Source: Glandiceps talaboti
Lineage: Eukaryota > Hemichordata > Enteropneusta > Spengelidae
Assembly (NCBI RefSeq): GCF_964340395.1
Contig: NC_135559.1
Coordinates: 10,066,259-10,130,258, forward strand
Length of the DNA stretch: 64,000 nucleotides
Direction: 5' to 3'
Part shown: in pieces, positions 1 to 17,076 of the stretch
Position numbering within the stretch: position 1 is the first letter of the stretch
Layout of the letters: every line of letters starts with the position of its first letter
Notes under the pieces: model-generated
Told to the model about the DNA's origin: nothing
The model's input: the letters and a program-made list of their open reading frames with translations, nothing else
Databases searched by the model: none
Program-made: the position numbers and the translations under genes

Positions 1-373
1 AAATGTCCTTATTTACGAATTGTCAATATTGTGAGTCTAAAGGGACACAATCTGTAGCTGTTTGTTTGTTGGTGGTTAATTTTCGTGTTTATACTAATAC
101 TAAAATATAAATTATGTCCCAGCTTCGAAACATGTCGAATTGTGTTTACCAACTCTCACCAGGAATTCGAAAACAATACCAAAATAATATTATGACGTAA
201 TTTCGTGTCTACCAATAAATTCACAGTTTTCGATTGCATTTGTAAGACTATTTCCGGCATATTTCTATCATGTATATCAAATAGGACGTGTGGGTTTTAA
301 ATAAATGTTCGTGTGTGCATTATGTATGACGTCTGGCTTTAGTTGAGTCTCAGTTACAGACAGTGCGCATGCT

Positions 374-378
<5 letters not shown>

Positions 379-441
<63 letters not shown>
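379..441. repeat. (AT)n microsatellite
   Basis: Uninterrupted alternating AT tract downstream of the small LAMP gene. Nothing else recognisable lies between position 1 and about 500. Confidence 0.95.
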
Positions 442-445
<4 letters not shown>

Positions 446-505
446 TTAACGTTCAATATATCATTTGAGTGGCCGATATGTCATGACAGTTCAGCAAGGT
501 TGGGC

Positions 506-685
506 CCGGTTGGTTGGTTGGTTGGTAGGTTGGTAGGTTGGCTGGTTGGTTGGTTGGTTGGTTGGTTGGTTGGTTGGTAGGTTGGTTGGTTGGTTGGTTG
601 GTTGGTTGGTTGATTGGTTGGTTGGTTGGTTGGTTGGTTGGTTGGTTGGTTGGTTGGTTGGTTGGTTGGTTGGTTGGTTGGTTGG
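506..685. repeat. (GGTT)n tetranucleotide array
   Basis: About 45 near-perfect GGTT units with a few GGTA/GATT variants, directly downstream of the small LAMP stop codon. On the gene's strand it reads as (AACC)n and may be transcribed. Reading frames across it are artefacts of the repeat. Confidence 0.95.
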
Positions 686-727
686 ATGATGATGACGCGG
701 AGTTGGTGGGGTTTGGCGATGGGTATC

Positions 728-5056
<4,329 letters not shown>

Positions 5057-5225
5057 CTCGGCATTAGATGTTAGCTTGTTGTCAGACTACTGCATGGAAA
5101 TGATCTTTTATGGGCTGTGTACAGTATGGTGTACTTCAGTCCATCAGGGTGAATCCAGGTCACGAACTTTGGCTGTCATGATCGTCTCAATATAGCGCCC
5201 TCTTGAAATCGAGTCGTCAACTGGG

Positions 5226-5258
5226 ATCACGTGACAATCCGACTTGATAATGACGTCA
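5226..5258. promoter_or_regulatory. CLEAR-like E-box and CRE upstream of the small LAMP gene
   Basis: ATCACGTGAC at 5226-5235 matches the TFEB/MiT CLEAR consensus GTCACGTGAC at 9 of 10 positions. TGACGTCA at 5251-5258 is a perfect cAMP-response element. They lie about 170 and 195 bp upstream of the ATG on the gene's strand. CLEAR motifs are known to control vertebrate lysosomal genes including LAMP1; function here is inferred from position and sequence. Confidence 0.6.
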
Positions 5259-5735
5259 CCCATAACTGTCAAGTTATTTACACAAATTTTCAGCTCGGAG
5301 AACCAAATATGAATCAACTTCAATGAATCCAATATACAGTGAGTCTAGCTAGCTGTGCATTTGTACTCATTTACTGCTGGATTGTTATTAAGTAAGACTC
5401 TATGAGTGTATTACATGACCCCCCAAGGCCATGACTGCATTATCAAAGTTTTTGTTTTTATAGCAGAAATGTATGGAGAGTATAACGTCGTACCAAGTTA
5501 ATGAAAATGACAAAGTTTCTCAATCATTCATCTTCTTTTTGCACATGTACCGATACTGCTCATCACTTGAATATACTTATTTATACTGCCACCATACTTA
5601 TTACTTGGAGTGACTGTGTTATATCTTTTTTGTCTAATTTGTATTTTCTCTAAGTTTTAACATTTTGTTAGAACTGATGCAAGAAGTGACATCACCAGGT
5701 ATCGACAGTCAAGTGTTTTTTCTATGTAAAGCCAT

Positions 5736-5965
5736 TCACACACACACACACACACACACACAAATACATTCATACATACATACATACATACATGGTACAT
5801 ACATATACATACATTCATACATACATACAGACAGACAGACACATACATACATACATACATACATACAAACATACATACATACATACATACAGACGCACGC
5901 ACGCACGCACGCACGCACATACATACATACATACATACACACACACACATACATACATAACACAC
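5736..5965. repeat. compound (CA)n/(ATAC)n/(GCAC)n microsatellite
   Basis: Runs of CA, ATAC, AGAC and GCAC repeats in series. Long reading frames on both strands here are repeat artefacts. It lies directly left of the 224-bp hairpin element. Confidence 0.95.
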
Positions 5966-5984
5966 ACTCACTACCATGCTTATA

Positions 5985-6208
5985 GACTGTTGACAGTCGC
6001 TCGCGCCTTTTTTTTCCTACGTCTTATCTAAACTCCGATCCGGCGCAACACTACTATAATCGCATACTGATATCGAGGGCCGAAGGCCCGAGCCTTTGGC
6101 CCTCGATCACTCGGGCCTTCGGCCCTCGATATCAGTTTGCGATTAGATCGCCGGATCGGAGTTTAGATAAAACGGAGGAAAAAAAGGCGCGAGCGACTGT
6201 CGACAGTC
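5985..6208. mobile_element. 224-bp hairpin (foldback) element with 13-14 bp target duplication
   Basis: Almost the whole element is an inverted repeat: it starts gactgttgacagtcgctcgc and ends with the complement, and the centre repeats gggccgaaggccc blocks. Flanks are identical 13-mers taccatgcttata at 5972-5984 and 6209-6221 (14 if the ambiguous c is counted). It is G+C-richer than its surroundings and has no coding capacity. The duplication is longer than the 8-10 bp usual for hAT or Mutator elements, so I do not assign a superfamily. Confidence 0.8.
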
Positions 6209-9200
6209 TACCATGCTTATAACATTACTAAAAGTGTTCATAAAATTCAGTCTCGTTGACAGGTGGTCTAGGTCTCAAATATACAAATTCTAATTTCTTC
6301 CACACATCCTTATCACCTGTCTCAAAGAAAACAATAACAGTGACACGAAAAACTGCTTTTTTTATTTTTTTTTATTTGATTATCTATTCCAAGGCATTTC
6401 ATTTGTATTGGCTGAATTACACAACAACAATTACTGAGGCTTGTCAATCTGAATGTTAGCGTATGAGCAAACTATTACAATGAGATGCTGAAAGTGTGAC
6501 AACTGTACAATGTATAATAGAAACTTCATTTTCACACAAATCAAAATAAAACGGTCATTCTGTATACTTGTAACTTTATACATGCAAACTTTGACTTGCC
6601 AAGCTTCATTTCCACAGAAATTTATTTTTTTTGTAATAATATGTAGCAGTCACATTTAAATTTGTGGGTTTTTTTTCCACCATTTTCGCACTTTTTATCT
6701 CGTGTTACAAATAGGGCTAGAGTAAGAACCAACCCGATGTAAAATGTGAACCCACTGTGACTGAAAGATATGTTGAGTTCTGCCCTCAACGGCTCAGGAA
6801 AGAGAACGGTAGACTTATGTGTGAGGGCACCCTAACACAGTGGATCTTGTGGACAATTAGAGTAGCATCCCTTCTCTACTTCAAGAATCGTATCCTACCA
6901 ATGGCTTATGCCAAGGCAATTACAGTAACTGTTGTTTTCCATTACTGGTTCAATTTACAAAGTACAGGTTAGTACATAAGCTCTTGATCAAGGCTAAGAT
7001 ACTAAAGGTATGCCAAAACAGATTCCTTATGAAAATGATAGTTTTACACAAATCACTAAGTAACTCAAAATCACATGATTATACTCCGGTTACAATAAAA
7101 ATGGCTAAAATTGCCAATATGAATTATGAAAATGGTAACAGTGAGTTAAACTATGCAACAAGACACGTATATGACTATAATAATACAAATTGTGAAGTCA
7201 GTCGACTTGATATCAAAGTGAACATTTCTGTAAACTTCATGCAAATTAGAAGTGACAACAGCGAGTGGTAATGTTTGTTTAGACCAGACATAGCGGCTAG
7301 GCTTGTCTAATAGTGAACTTATCAGGGTTCCTGTTTTGACAAGATCAAACTTTCTGTAGACAGTAAGTGCTTCAACAATGTACTCAATAAGTGACATTTC
7401 TGTACACACCAATTAAGACAAAACGATCTAGAACAAGGTGGAATAATTTGTTATGCAGGTTATGCAAACAGCGCCCTCAGTCTACACTGGTCTGAACTTC
7501 TTGCTGATGTTTTTTTGATGAAAGTTCTGGGATGAAATTATTGGCAACTGGCATTTTCATCAAGTCATCAAGGCATTTTTATTCCAAAAAAGGATTTACA
7601 TCAAATTTAACATCAAATATGAACACTAAGTAAACTGATATAACTAACCACACGAACAACGCTTTCATGCACTTTCACAAACATTACGCAAACTAACTTG
7701 TGTAATTTGTTATTGCTTACTACGTTTCAGCATTTCCATCTACATTCTTTTTTATTACTGTGTCTGATCGGGAAGTGATGATGTTTTACCCTGTCATTAA
7801 AATGTTTGACTTTTTGTAGTTTTATTCTCCTGATGCTATGACTACACATTTTTGCATATCATGTGACGAAGTGTCACCAATTTTAGCATTGGAAATCAAT
7901 AGCCAAACATTGGTCTCATAAATTTACATGTCATGTGATGAAGTGTGACCAATGAGAGAAGTGGAAATAATTCCAAAAAGAAAACTGATCTTACAAATTT
8001 ACATATCACATGATGCAGTGGTAACCAATCAGAACTATGCATTTCTAAATCACCTAATCATGTGATGCAGTGGTAACCAATGAGAATCATCCTGTTTTCA
8101 GCAATTCGTTTGGATGAAAAGGTTTTTTAAGTGGCTAACATGAACACCTAACGTAATTAAAGTGTAAGAATTTGTGCATCGCAACAGTACTGTTAATAAA
8201 TCAGCCCAGAGAAAGAAAGCAGTTGTCGAGAAATATCAAGCACCGAATTATGCTGTCCAAAAACTCTGCCTTCTATAAAATAGTTTTGACTTCCTCTACA
8301 GTAGCATGCACAAGGCAGATCTCCATTATCAAAAAATTACACCTAGAAAAGCACTGCGCTAATATTTTTACATCAGAAATTTTTTTTTATCTACAGAGCT
8401 TTTTCAGAAATACCTGGGACTAGCTACATCACTAATCATTTAATGATTTCAGTAAGTTTTATATCAGCTCAAAAGCAACAACCAGTTTCAAAACTTAAAA
8501 TCAGATTTTGTATTCTTTTCTTTTCTTTTTTGTGTGTGAATATAAGTTTTGTGCTGTGTAAAATTAACGGATAACATCGTAAAGTTACAAAAAAATGTTC
8601 AATTTCTTTCAAATCCGTGTCATAGATTCATTCTAAGCTTTCGATATAACAATGGTGAACATGAAATAAAATGTGGCAAATTAGTGGATCAAGGATACAT
8701 AGTTAAATATTTGTAACGATGCTAGGGAGTCTAAGTTAAGGTTAGAAGATGGTTAGGTAGACTGGTAGGCCCCTTAACTTATCTGAAAGTGGTCCGTATA
8801 ATAAACACCTTTACATACCGAGTATATGTAATAAATGAATTCTTGACTACGAATCTGTCCAAAGTTTCACTTCAATTTTAACAAATCAGAGAGTAAATAG
8901 GTACAAATAACGATAAAATCCGCCTAAATATGAAATCAGTTAGCATACATCTAACCACATGTTTATGCACAATCAACCCTCCACAGCTATGTATGCCTTT
9001 CTTTATTTAGAAATCTGCATTTATATGCAAAACTGGGGCAGACAGGTACCTCTGGCTGTCTGTCTTTGTCAAGCTAGGGGTACCTGTACAACTGTTTCTC
9101 TAGTGACCTTATTTGGTCATATGTGATTGAGAAAGATTTGACCGTATATGGACATGATTGAAATCACATGACTAGAGAAAACTCCTTATATAGTCATAAT

Positions 9201-10529
9201 TTGGTTTATAAGATTGTTTACCCCAATGTTGTCTTGACTACTAGTCAAATGCAAAAAAAAACCTGAAAGTCTCAGAACTGTGTATTTGCAAACGTTAAAT
9301 TGTTAAAAAAACTGATAATGATGAAAATGAAATGTTTATAGCCAAACAAGATTGTTGCAACTTAACATAACAACAAACCCTGTAAACTGGTTACTTTTAC
9401 CGTATTTGGCAAGTAACATTTATTTTTCGACAACAAAGTCAACAGGTTTTGATCAAAAAGTGGGAAAATTTCTCAAACATTCATTTTTCTGTGTACTAAG
9501 TAAAGTGCTTCACATGATCAATGACCTAAACTATGACAACACCCCCCTCCAACTCCCCCCAACCCCCACCCCAATTTCAATCAAGTGCAACTTTTATGGC
9601 ATACGTTAGTGAACCATATATTATTTTCATTCCGTTTCCGTAAAATATCAATACCTCTGAATTTATACATATGCTAACCAACAATCAAAAAATTCAGCAA
9701 AAATAGAATATTTTCTGTTGTCATCCTTCAAAATTACGTACAATGATAACAATTTTTACGTCCATCGACATTTCTTTTAATTTCCAATTTTTTCAAAATC
9801 TAGCGAATCACACGTTTGAAAAACACAAAATGAATGCGTATCATTACAGCATCTATAAATGTCTCTACAAACCGTCTATACTAACAGAAAAGGCCTTCAT
9901 ATTTTTTTATATCAAAATTTGTAAACTTTTGATGAGGGGGCGACTTCATACAAAGGTAAAAGGCTACAAATATTTTTATTTCTATACGCCAAAATGAAAA
10001 GGGGACGCTTTCTACAATTTTAGTTGCACTCGTAGGTTTGGCCCATCCATCCTTAATGTAAGAACTTGATAAAACAAGCTAGTACTTTTATACACAGTTT
10101 TTACATTATTTGACCCCATTTGACCTTTGGCAGTTGGCCACCACCTTATTATCTTAATCTGCATAACTGATTACTTAATTTGCATAATCTTGAGATTCGA
10201 AAAATGTTGGGAAAGGTTAATCACTTGGTTGAACAATACTCATTTTGGATTACATGAAACAAAATCAAAATCGTGAATTTGTTTCATCTGTTTTATTTCT
10301 TCTATTTTAGATGAATATTATTTCCACACTCACTTACATCAAAAGGTTTGTACAATAATTTTATGCCAAGATTTCACTTTTTACCTGTTATTTCTAGTCA
10401 CATGACATGATAGCAAACATCCTATTGGTTGAAAGTCACACGACATTCAACAAATCCCACTGAGTGTAAGTAGGTCACATGACAAAGCGTGTGTTGGCCT
10501 CCTGCTAGGGTCAAATGGTTTGGTGCTGA

Positions 10530-10675
10530 TTACACAGATTGGTATCCCTTGGCGTGGCTCCTGCGTCTTCCAATCAGGTAGGCTATAAGCACGATGATGA
10601 CCAGGCCAGCCAAGGCACAACCTACAGCTATCGGTACGATGTTGCTAGTTGTCTGGTCAGCTTCACAATCTTCAG
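10530..10675 (-). CDS. LAMP1-like: three-domain LAMP exon 11 (transmembrane helix, tail, stop)
   Basis: 146 nt, phase 1, ends TAA. Encodes [12 protein letters not shown], the helix [20 protein letters not shown] and the tail [12 protein letters not shown], a textbook LAMP1/2 C-terminus with a GYxxPhi sorting signal. Confidence 0.95.
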
Positions 10676-11666
10676 CTGAAACACAAAATAGATGAACCCG
10701 TCATTACCATAGCAAAACTTAAGACTTATCATATCATTCCCAAATATTTTCCTTCCTGCCACTGGAAAATACATATGCCATGGCATATTCTCAGGGGTTG
10801 AGCTTTCCTGTTTGAAGTTGTTCCAGTAGAATAACACAAATTGTCAACACTAACTACTCTAAATATGATGCTGTTGACATAAAATATTCAACCTTGTACT
10901 TACCTTGGCCGAATGCACCCTTTGTGTCACCTGCGAATGGCTGGATTCGGACACTGTCAAGAACCAAAGTGGTGGTGGCATCTACTTTGTACGTCTGTTC
11001 AGCATCACACTTGTAGGAGCTCCCTACAGGGGTGCTGAACTCAGTTGTGTTGGAGAAGCTCATGTCAGTCTGACCTGCAGTTAAAATTTTCTACGTTAGT
11101 ACTATGGAATTCAAATTAAAAGGGGAACACCACCCCAGGAAATAAAGTTGTTTTTTTTGGGTTTTTTTGTTTATAAATTTGGGATTCTGAAGAGTCATTT
11201 CATGAGTTCACATCACATAAATAAAGTTAATGAAAATATCTTTATTTCCTGCTGTGACACTCCCCTTTAACATGTGTTTTATCGTGTAAATCAATTGCAC
11301 GTGTACTCTCACAATCTGATTATAAAAAATCTGAATGAAGTAGAGGTCACCCAGTGGTTTGAATCAATTGATAACTTACTTTGTGATTAAACTGTCCTTT
11401 CTATCAACACATTTACAGTTTCACATTCATTGAGACACTCTTTTAAATCTGACGAACTAGCATGCAATTCTATTCCGTTCGTAAGTTTCCCACGTGGAGT
11501 AACCTAAGGAATTCCTAGGTGGTGAAAGTTGTTCAGATAGAGAGACAGACACACATATTTTACAGGACTATAGCACCAATGAGTTCAAATGTCCACATAG
11601 TTATGCTACAAACGCTTCTCTGACAGTCATCAAAAGTACAGACACAGACCCAGACACCCACACAGA

Positions 11667-11701
<35 letters not shown>

Positions 11702-12829
11702 TTTAATGTGCCTATGTATAACACTACCTGGTATAATGAGCCACAGTACATATCAGTTCGGGTACAAATTTGACTTTGATATCCTAATCAGTACTAACCT
11801 TGCTTGCTTGCGTTTGGTAGTCTAGCATCATAGACAAAGTTGAGAGTGAAATTCTTCAAGGAATAAGATCCAGAATCAGCCGAAAGCTGGTCAGACTGGC
11901 TACCCCTGGTGAAGGTCATGGTCATCTTCCAGCCATTCCAGTCAGGGAATGTCAACACAAATATGTGGGTATTGTTATTGGAACAGTCAGATGAGCTGGC
12001 GTCAGCTTTACTTGCATCTACATCCAGCTGTACTGTTATGTTACTCTACAATAAACAGACAGAATAATTGCAACTATTATTTCCAACAGTGTTGCTGCAA
12101 CTCTTACTGCTACTACTGTTGCAGCAACTTTTACTACTACCAGTTTCTACAACTACTGTTGCTACTACTTTTACTACTAACACAGTAGCTGCAACTGTTA
12201 CTGCTACTACCGCTGCAACTGTTACTGCTACTGCTACTACTGTTGCGGCAACTTTTACTGCTACCAGTTTCTACAACTACTATTGCTACTACTTTTACTA
12301 ATAACACAGTAGCTGCAACTGTTACTGCTACTACCGCTGCAACTGTTACTGCTACTGCTGCAACTGTTACTGCTACTGCTGTTGCTGCAACTATTACTGC
12401 AGTCACTGTTGCTACAACTACTACTGCTATCACTTCTATACACCCATTACTAATCACCTGTGTGTCATTGAATTGCAGTAAGCTATATCACTGTCACATT
12501 CTCTATCAACAAGCCTTCATAGAAGACACAGACATGCCATACATGTACTATAAGCTAGCCCATCACTAAATTCTCCATATATAATACAACATTAATATAC
12601 CTTCTTTGTGTCATTGAGTTGGTAGGTAATTGCAAAGCCAATACCCATTGTCATGCGCATACAAGTTGAATTATCTTTAGAAGTCACATTCCAAGATCCT
12701 GGTTTGGGTTCAGGTGTTGGTGTTGGTGTTACAGTTGTCACTGGTAGCACAGTGGTGGATAAGTCTTCAGCACAGTGATCAGCTGAAACATTCATTAGAA
12801 CCATTAGTTGGTATGTATATATATGATGT

Positions 12830-12876
<47 letters not shown>

Positions 12877-15800
12877 CGTGTGTACATGTCTGTATGTATG
12901 TGTGTATGTACGTACGTACATACATATGTACGTACGTATGTATATATGTATGTATATATGTATGTATGTATGTATGTATGCATGCATGTATGTATGTATG
13001 TATGTATGTACATACCTACGTATGTGTATTTGTGTGTATGTATGTATGTATGTATGTATGAATGTATGTATGTATGTATGTATGAATGTATGTATGTATG
13101 TATGTATGTGTGTATGTATGTATGTGTGTATGTATGTGTGTATGTTTGTGTGTATGTATGTATGTATGAATGTATATATGTATGTATGTATGTATGCATG
13201 TATGTATGTGTGTATGTACGTACGTACTCACACATGTATGTATGTATGAATGTATATATGTATGTATGTATGCATGTATGTATGTATGTGTGTGTATGTA
13301 CGTACGTACTCACACATGTATGTATGTATGTATGTATGTATGTATGTATGTATGTATGTATGTATGTATGTATGTATGTGTGTGTGTGTGTGTATGTGGA
13401 TGTTTGTGTATATATGTGTGTCTGAATGCATGTATTTTTGTCTGTCTGTCGTCTGTATACATAGATGTAGGTATAAACAGATATTACCAGCTTCATTGCA
13501 TTGCTACAAAACTTACCTGGACCGTAACTACCATTCTTGACATCAAATGCTTGAATTCTCACTTTATCCATCTCCATGGTTCCGGCACTCTTGTCAAATT
13601 TCAGAATTTGTTTAGCATCACATTGATAGGACATACCAACAGCTGCATTGATTGATGGTTGTGTCGCCGTTGCACTCATGTGTGCACCTATACAACAAAT
13701 AACGTAACAAAAGTAACATAAATTATATAGATATTACAATACACTAATTAAGTCTACCTCATTAATTACTATAAATGCAAACTGTTAATCAGGTCCACAA
13801 AAACTACCCAAGTGGACTTGCAATTAAATAAAAATTAAAAAAACAAACAAAAAAAAACAAACAAAAAAACCCTGTTAATTAGAAAGATCTCACTATTCCT
13901 TCACATGCACACATGGCTCATTACATGACACAGCTTGCAGGCGAGCCATGCACTGAGTTCCCAGTTTTCAGTAAAGTTGTCAGTTTACTATACAAATATG
14001 TATATAAGGCCTAAAAAAAAAATAATTGTTTGGTTCTGGTTACCCGACCCCACTTAGTGTTTCACTGCCGACCCTAAACTTTTTAAAACTTATTCTACAG
14101 AAAAAATAATAAAATCGCAAAAATTGTCAAGTCTCATGAGAAATAGTGGATGCGGAAAACCGACATCAACTTAAAAAAAATATATAAAACTGTTCTTCAA
14201 ATCTGTAATGGTTGTACATCTGATAGGAAGAAATAAATAACACAGAGACCATTTGGATAACAATGGAAAATCCACCTACCCTACCTGTTCTCAAAATAAG
14301 TGTAACTGGAACCACTTAATTTATTTTTATTACATTTAATATAATATGTACGCAAATAATATGTAAATGAGTGAACGATCACTCCATCTACATGAAATCT
14401 CACGATTGTACTAGATTGATTTGTATGGAATTTTTGCTGTATTGGATAAGCATGTCATGAAAAGACCCCCCCCCCCCCCCCCCAACTACGGGTTAGGGAT
14501 ACAGATATAACAAATCATTATTTTCATGTCAAATATCAGACTTGTTCAATGACTAAAGAACAAAATTGACGATAGAAGAATTTGCCCTACTATGTAATGG
14601 AATAACCCAAATGATGCAAAGTTTTCTGCCTGTGACTTTGTAGGGTTAAATGTGGTTTGTAAGTTCATATTTTCACAAGTTTAGCATATGCATGTTTAGC
14701 ATGGAGTTTGTACATATGACACAAATAATGGCCTAACTTCAACAGAGTCATTATTTTTGCATATACCTGCAAATTTTGTCTTCTGGGTAAATATCTACAA
14801 ACACATGCCCTTGTTACGGTAGTCTGATTAAATCCCAAAATGTCTAATCATAATATTACTATCATAACTAGGCAAAGCCCATAAACTTGTAGATGTAGGG
14901 TAGATTCATTTGTAACGGGCTGCATCACAGTGATATTGTAGATAACGCCCTCCGTGTGAAGAATGCGCATAACATATAGGATGCGCAATGCATAGTAATT
15001 GCGCCGCAATGCATCCTTGGGTAAAAACCACCCCAAAAAAGGCCCACAGTATATAGGACGTGCATGCGTACTGGTCATTCAGCCAATACGCAGCCGCTGC
15101 GAGAGGTATCACAATATCAGTATATACCTTCTTCAGTGGCATTAGGGAAGTGTGCTTTATCAGTGCTGTAGTCCAACTTTATCGCCGTTACTTGCTGCAT
15201 CTTATTCTTCCTCTCAAATTCCATTGTCAAATTATACCCGTTTCCTGGCAAATTCAGCACCAATTTGGAGGAATTTGCACTGCACATGCTCTCTTCTTGG
15301 TTTACTGTGGTTCCATCTGGCAAGTCAAATGAAGCAATACCCTGAAATAGAGAACATTTTTGGTCCCATATTAAACAGAATTAAGAATTTTTATGTTGAT
15401 GTTGTACTTTTTCTGGTCACCATAAAAAAAAAAACGAGAAAAATATGCTCTGACTAGTGAGATGGTAACACGAAGACAACATTTTGCCAAACTACTACCT
15501 AAAGTTCAAAGTTCAAATCATTTCCTTATCTAACCACAGAGGGCACTGCTGATTATTTGGAACTAAAACAGTGGTTTCCATGTAAGTGTTGGTAAACAGT
15601 GTCCACCAGATTTGCAAACTACACACAATAATAAAATAACATTAGTTATGATGGATGATTCTTCAAGTTCTTCTAGACTGGTCTCCCAAGACATCCACAG
15701 TGAAGGATGACCATCACGGATTCAGAGTTTGTGGGATGTAACCGTGATGCTTCTAGAAAGAGTCAAACTGAACGATAGTCTTCTTACTGAAAATGTCGCA

Positions 15801-16974
15801 AATTTAATCAAAGTATGACTTGGGCTTGAACTAAATCAGTAAGCTGTACCACTAAGCCAATGACATTTCTCATTGCCACATCATCTACAAACTGGTTAAC
15901 TTGATTACTGAGTTGTTGAGATACATTGTTAGCTGGCTGTATCTCCTAACCATTGTAGTCTCTGCTAGTGTTGAGAAAAATTTCAAAACGATTCACTTAG
16001 CCACACCTCGAAAAGTCGTTATAATGGTTGTCCAGTACCCATACGGTTGTACATATAAGACATATATAAATAACATGTAATATTGTATTTGTGTGTATAT
16101 TTACATACTGATTCATTTGAATAATGGCAATGTATCTCAACAGTGCATTAAACAGGCTAGACGAGGGCTAGGAGGTATGACTAGTTAGTAATGTATCTAA
16201 ACAGTGCAGTAAACAGGCTAGACGAGGGCTAGGAGGTATGACTAGTTAGTAATGTATCTCAACAGTGCAGTAAACAGGCTACATGAGGGCTAGGAGGTAT
16301 GACTAGTTAGTAATGTATCTCAACAGTGCAGTAAACAGGCTAGACGAGGGCTAGGAGGTATGACTAGTTAGTAATGTATCTAAACAGTACAGTAGACAGG
16401 CTAGACTAGGACTAGGAGGTATGACTAGTTAGTAATGTATCCCAACAGTGCAGTAAACAGGCTAGACTAGGGCTAGGAGGTATGACTAGTTAGTAATGTA
16501 TCTCAACGGCACAGTAAACAGGCTACAAATTGATAGGATAACTTAACTTACTGTGGTATTGTCCTTCTTGGTATAATTGACATTAAACATGATTCCAAAC
16601 TCAGCTAGGAGACAAGTTTCATTGTTCTCAATAACTTTGAAGACTTTGCTTTGTGGTGGTAGGGTTGTTGTTGCAGCTGGTGTTGTTGTTGCAGCTGGTG
16701 TTGTTGTTGCAGCTGGTGTTGTTGTCAAGTCAGCCTCACATTCACTTGCTATAAGAGAATGTGTGAACATCTCATTGCAATGAATTGTACATCTTATCCC
16801 AATGAAGTTAATGTCAGCAATTGAGTGGTCTTCGATCAGTTCACAGTTATTACATTTATTTTCAGAATACGAATAGGGAAGTAAAACTACCGGTAGTAGA
16901 AAAGAGGAAACTTCAAATATGTCACTTACGACAATTGTATGTATGGATCACAAGTGAAATTTGGTTTATCTACC

Positions 16975-17014
<40 letters not shown>

Positions 17015-17018
17015 CACG

Positions 17019-17076
<58 letters not shown>

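Larger units (their letters stand above)
5057..10529. other. intergenic region between the two LAMP genes
   Basis: No gene recognised. Contains the small gene's promoter, a CA/ATAC microsatellite, a 224-bp hairpin element, and at about 7855-8095 four degenerate copies (~60 bp) of a block with catgtga/cacatgatgcagtggtaaccaat. The rest is AT-rich. A tttatt at 10292-10297 (AATAAA on the minus strand) is a candidate polyadenylation signal for the three-domain LAMP gene. Confidence 0.6.

Noticed and set aside
6757-7271. Two adjacent short plus-strand frames (71 and 95 codons)
   Set aside because: No known motif, no supporting splice structure, and part of the sequence (ctgccctca..gtgagggca) resembles a dispersed repeat near 54115-54165.
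12804-13679. 291-codon open frame on the minus strand, the longest in the window
   Set aside because: Only its first 171 nt (13517-13687) is a real exon of the LAMP gene. The rest is read-through into a (TATG)n/(TG)n microsatellite giving Tyr/Ile/His/Thr repeats.
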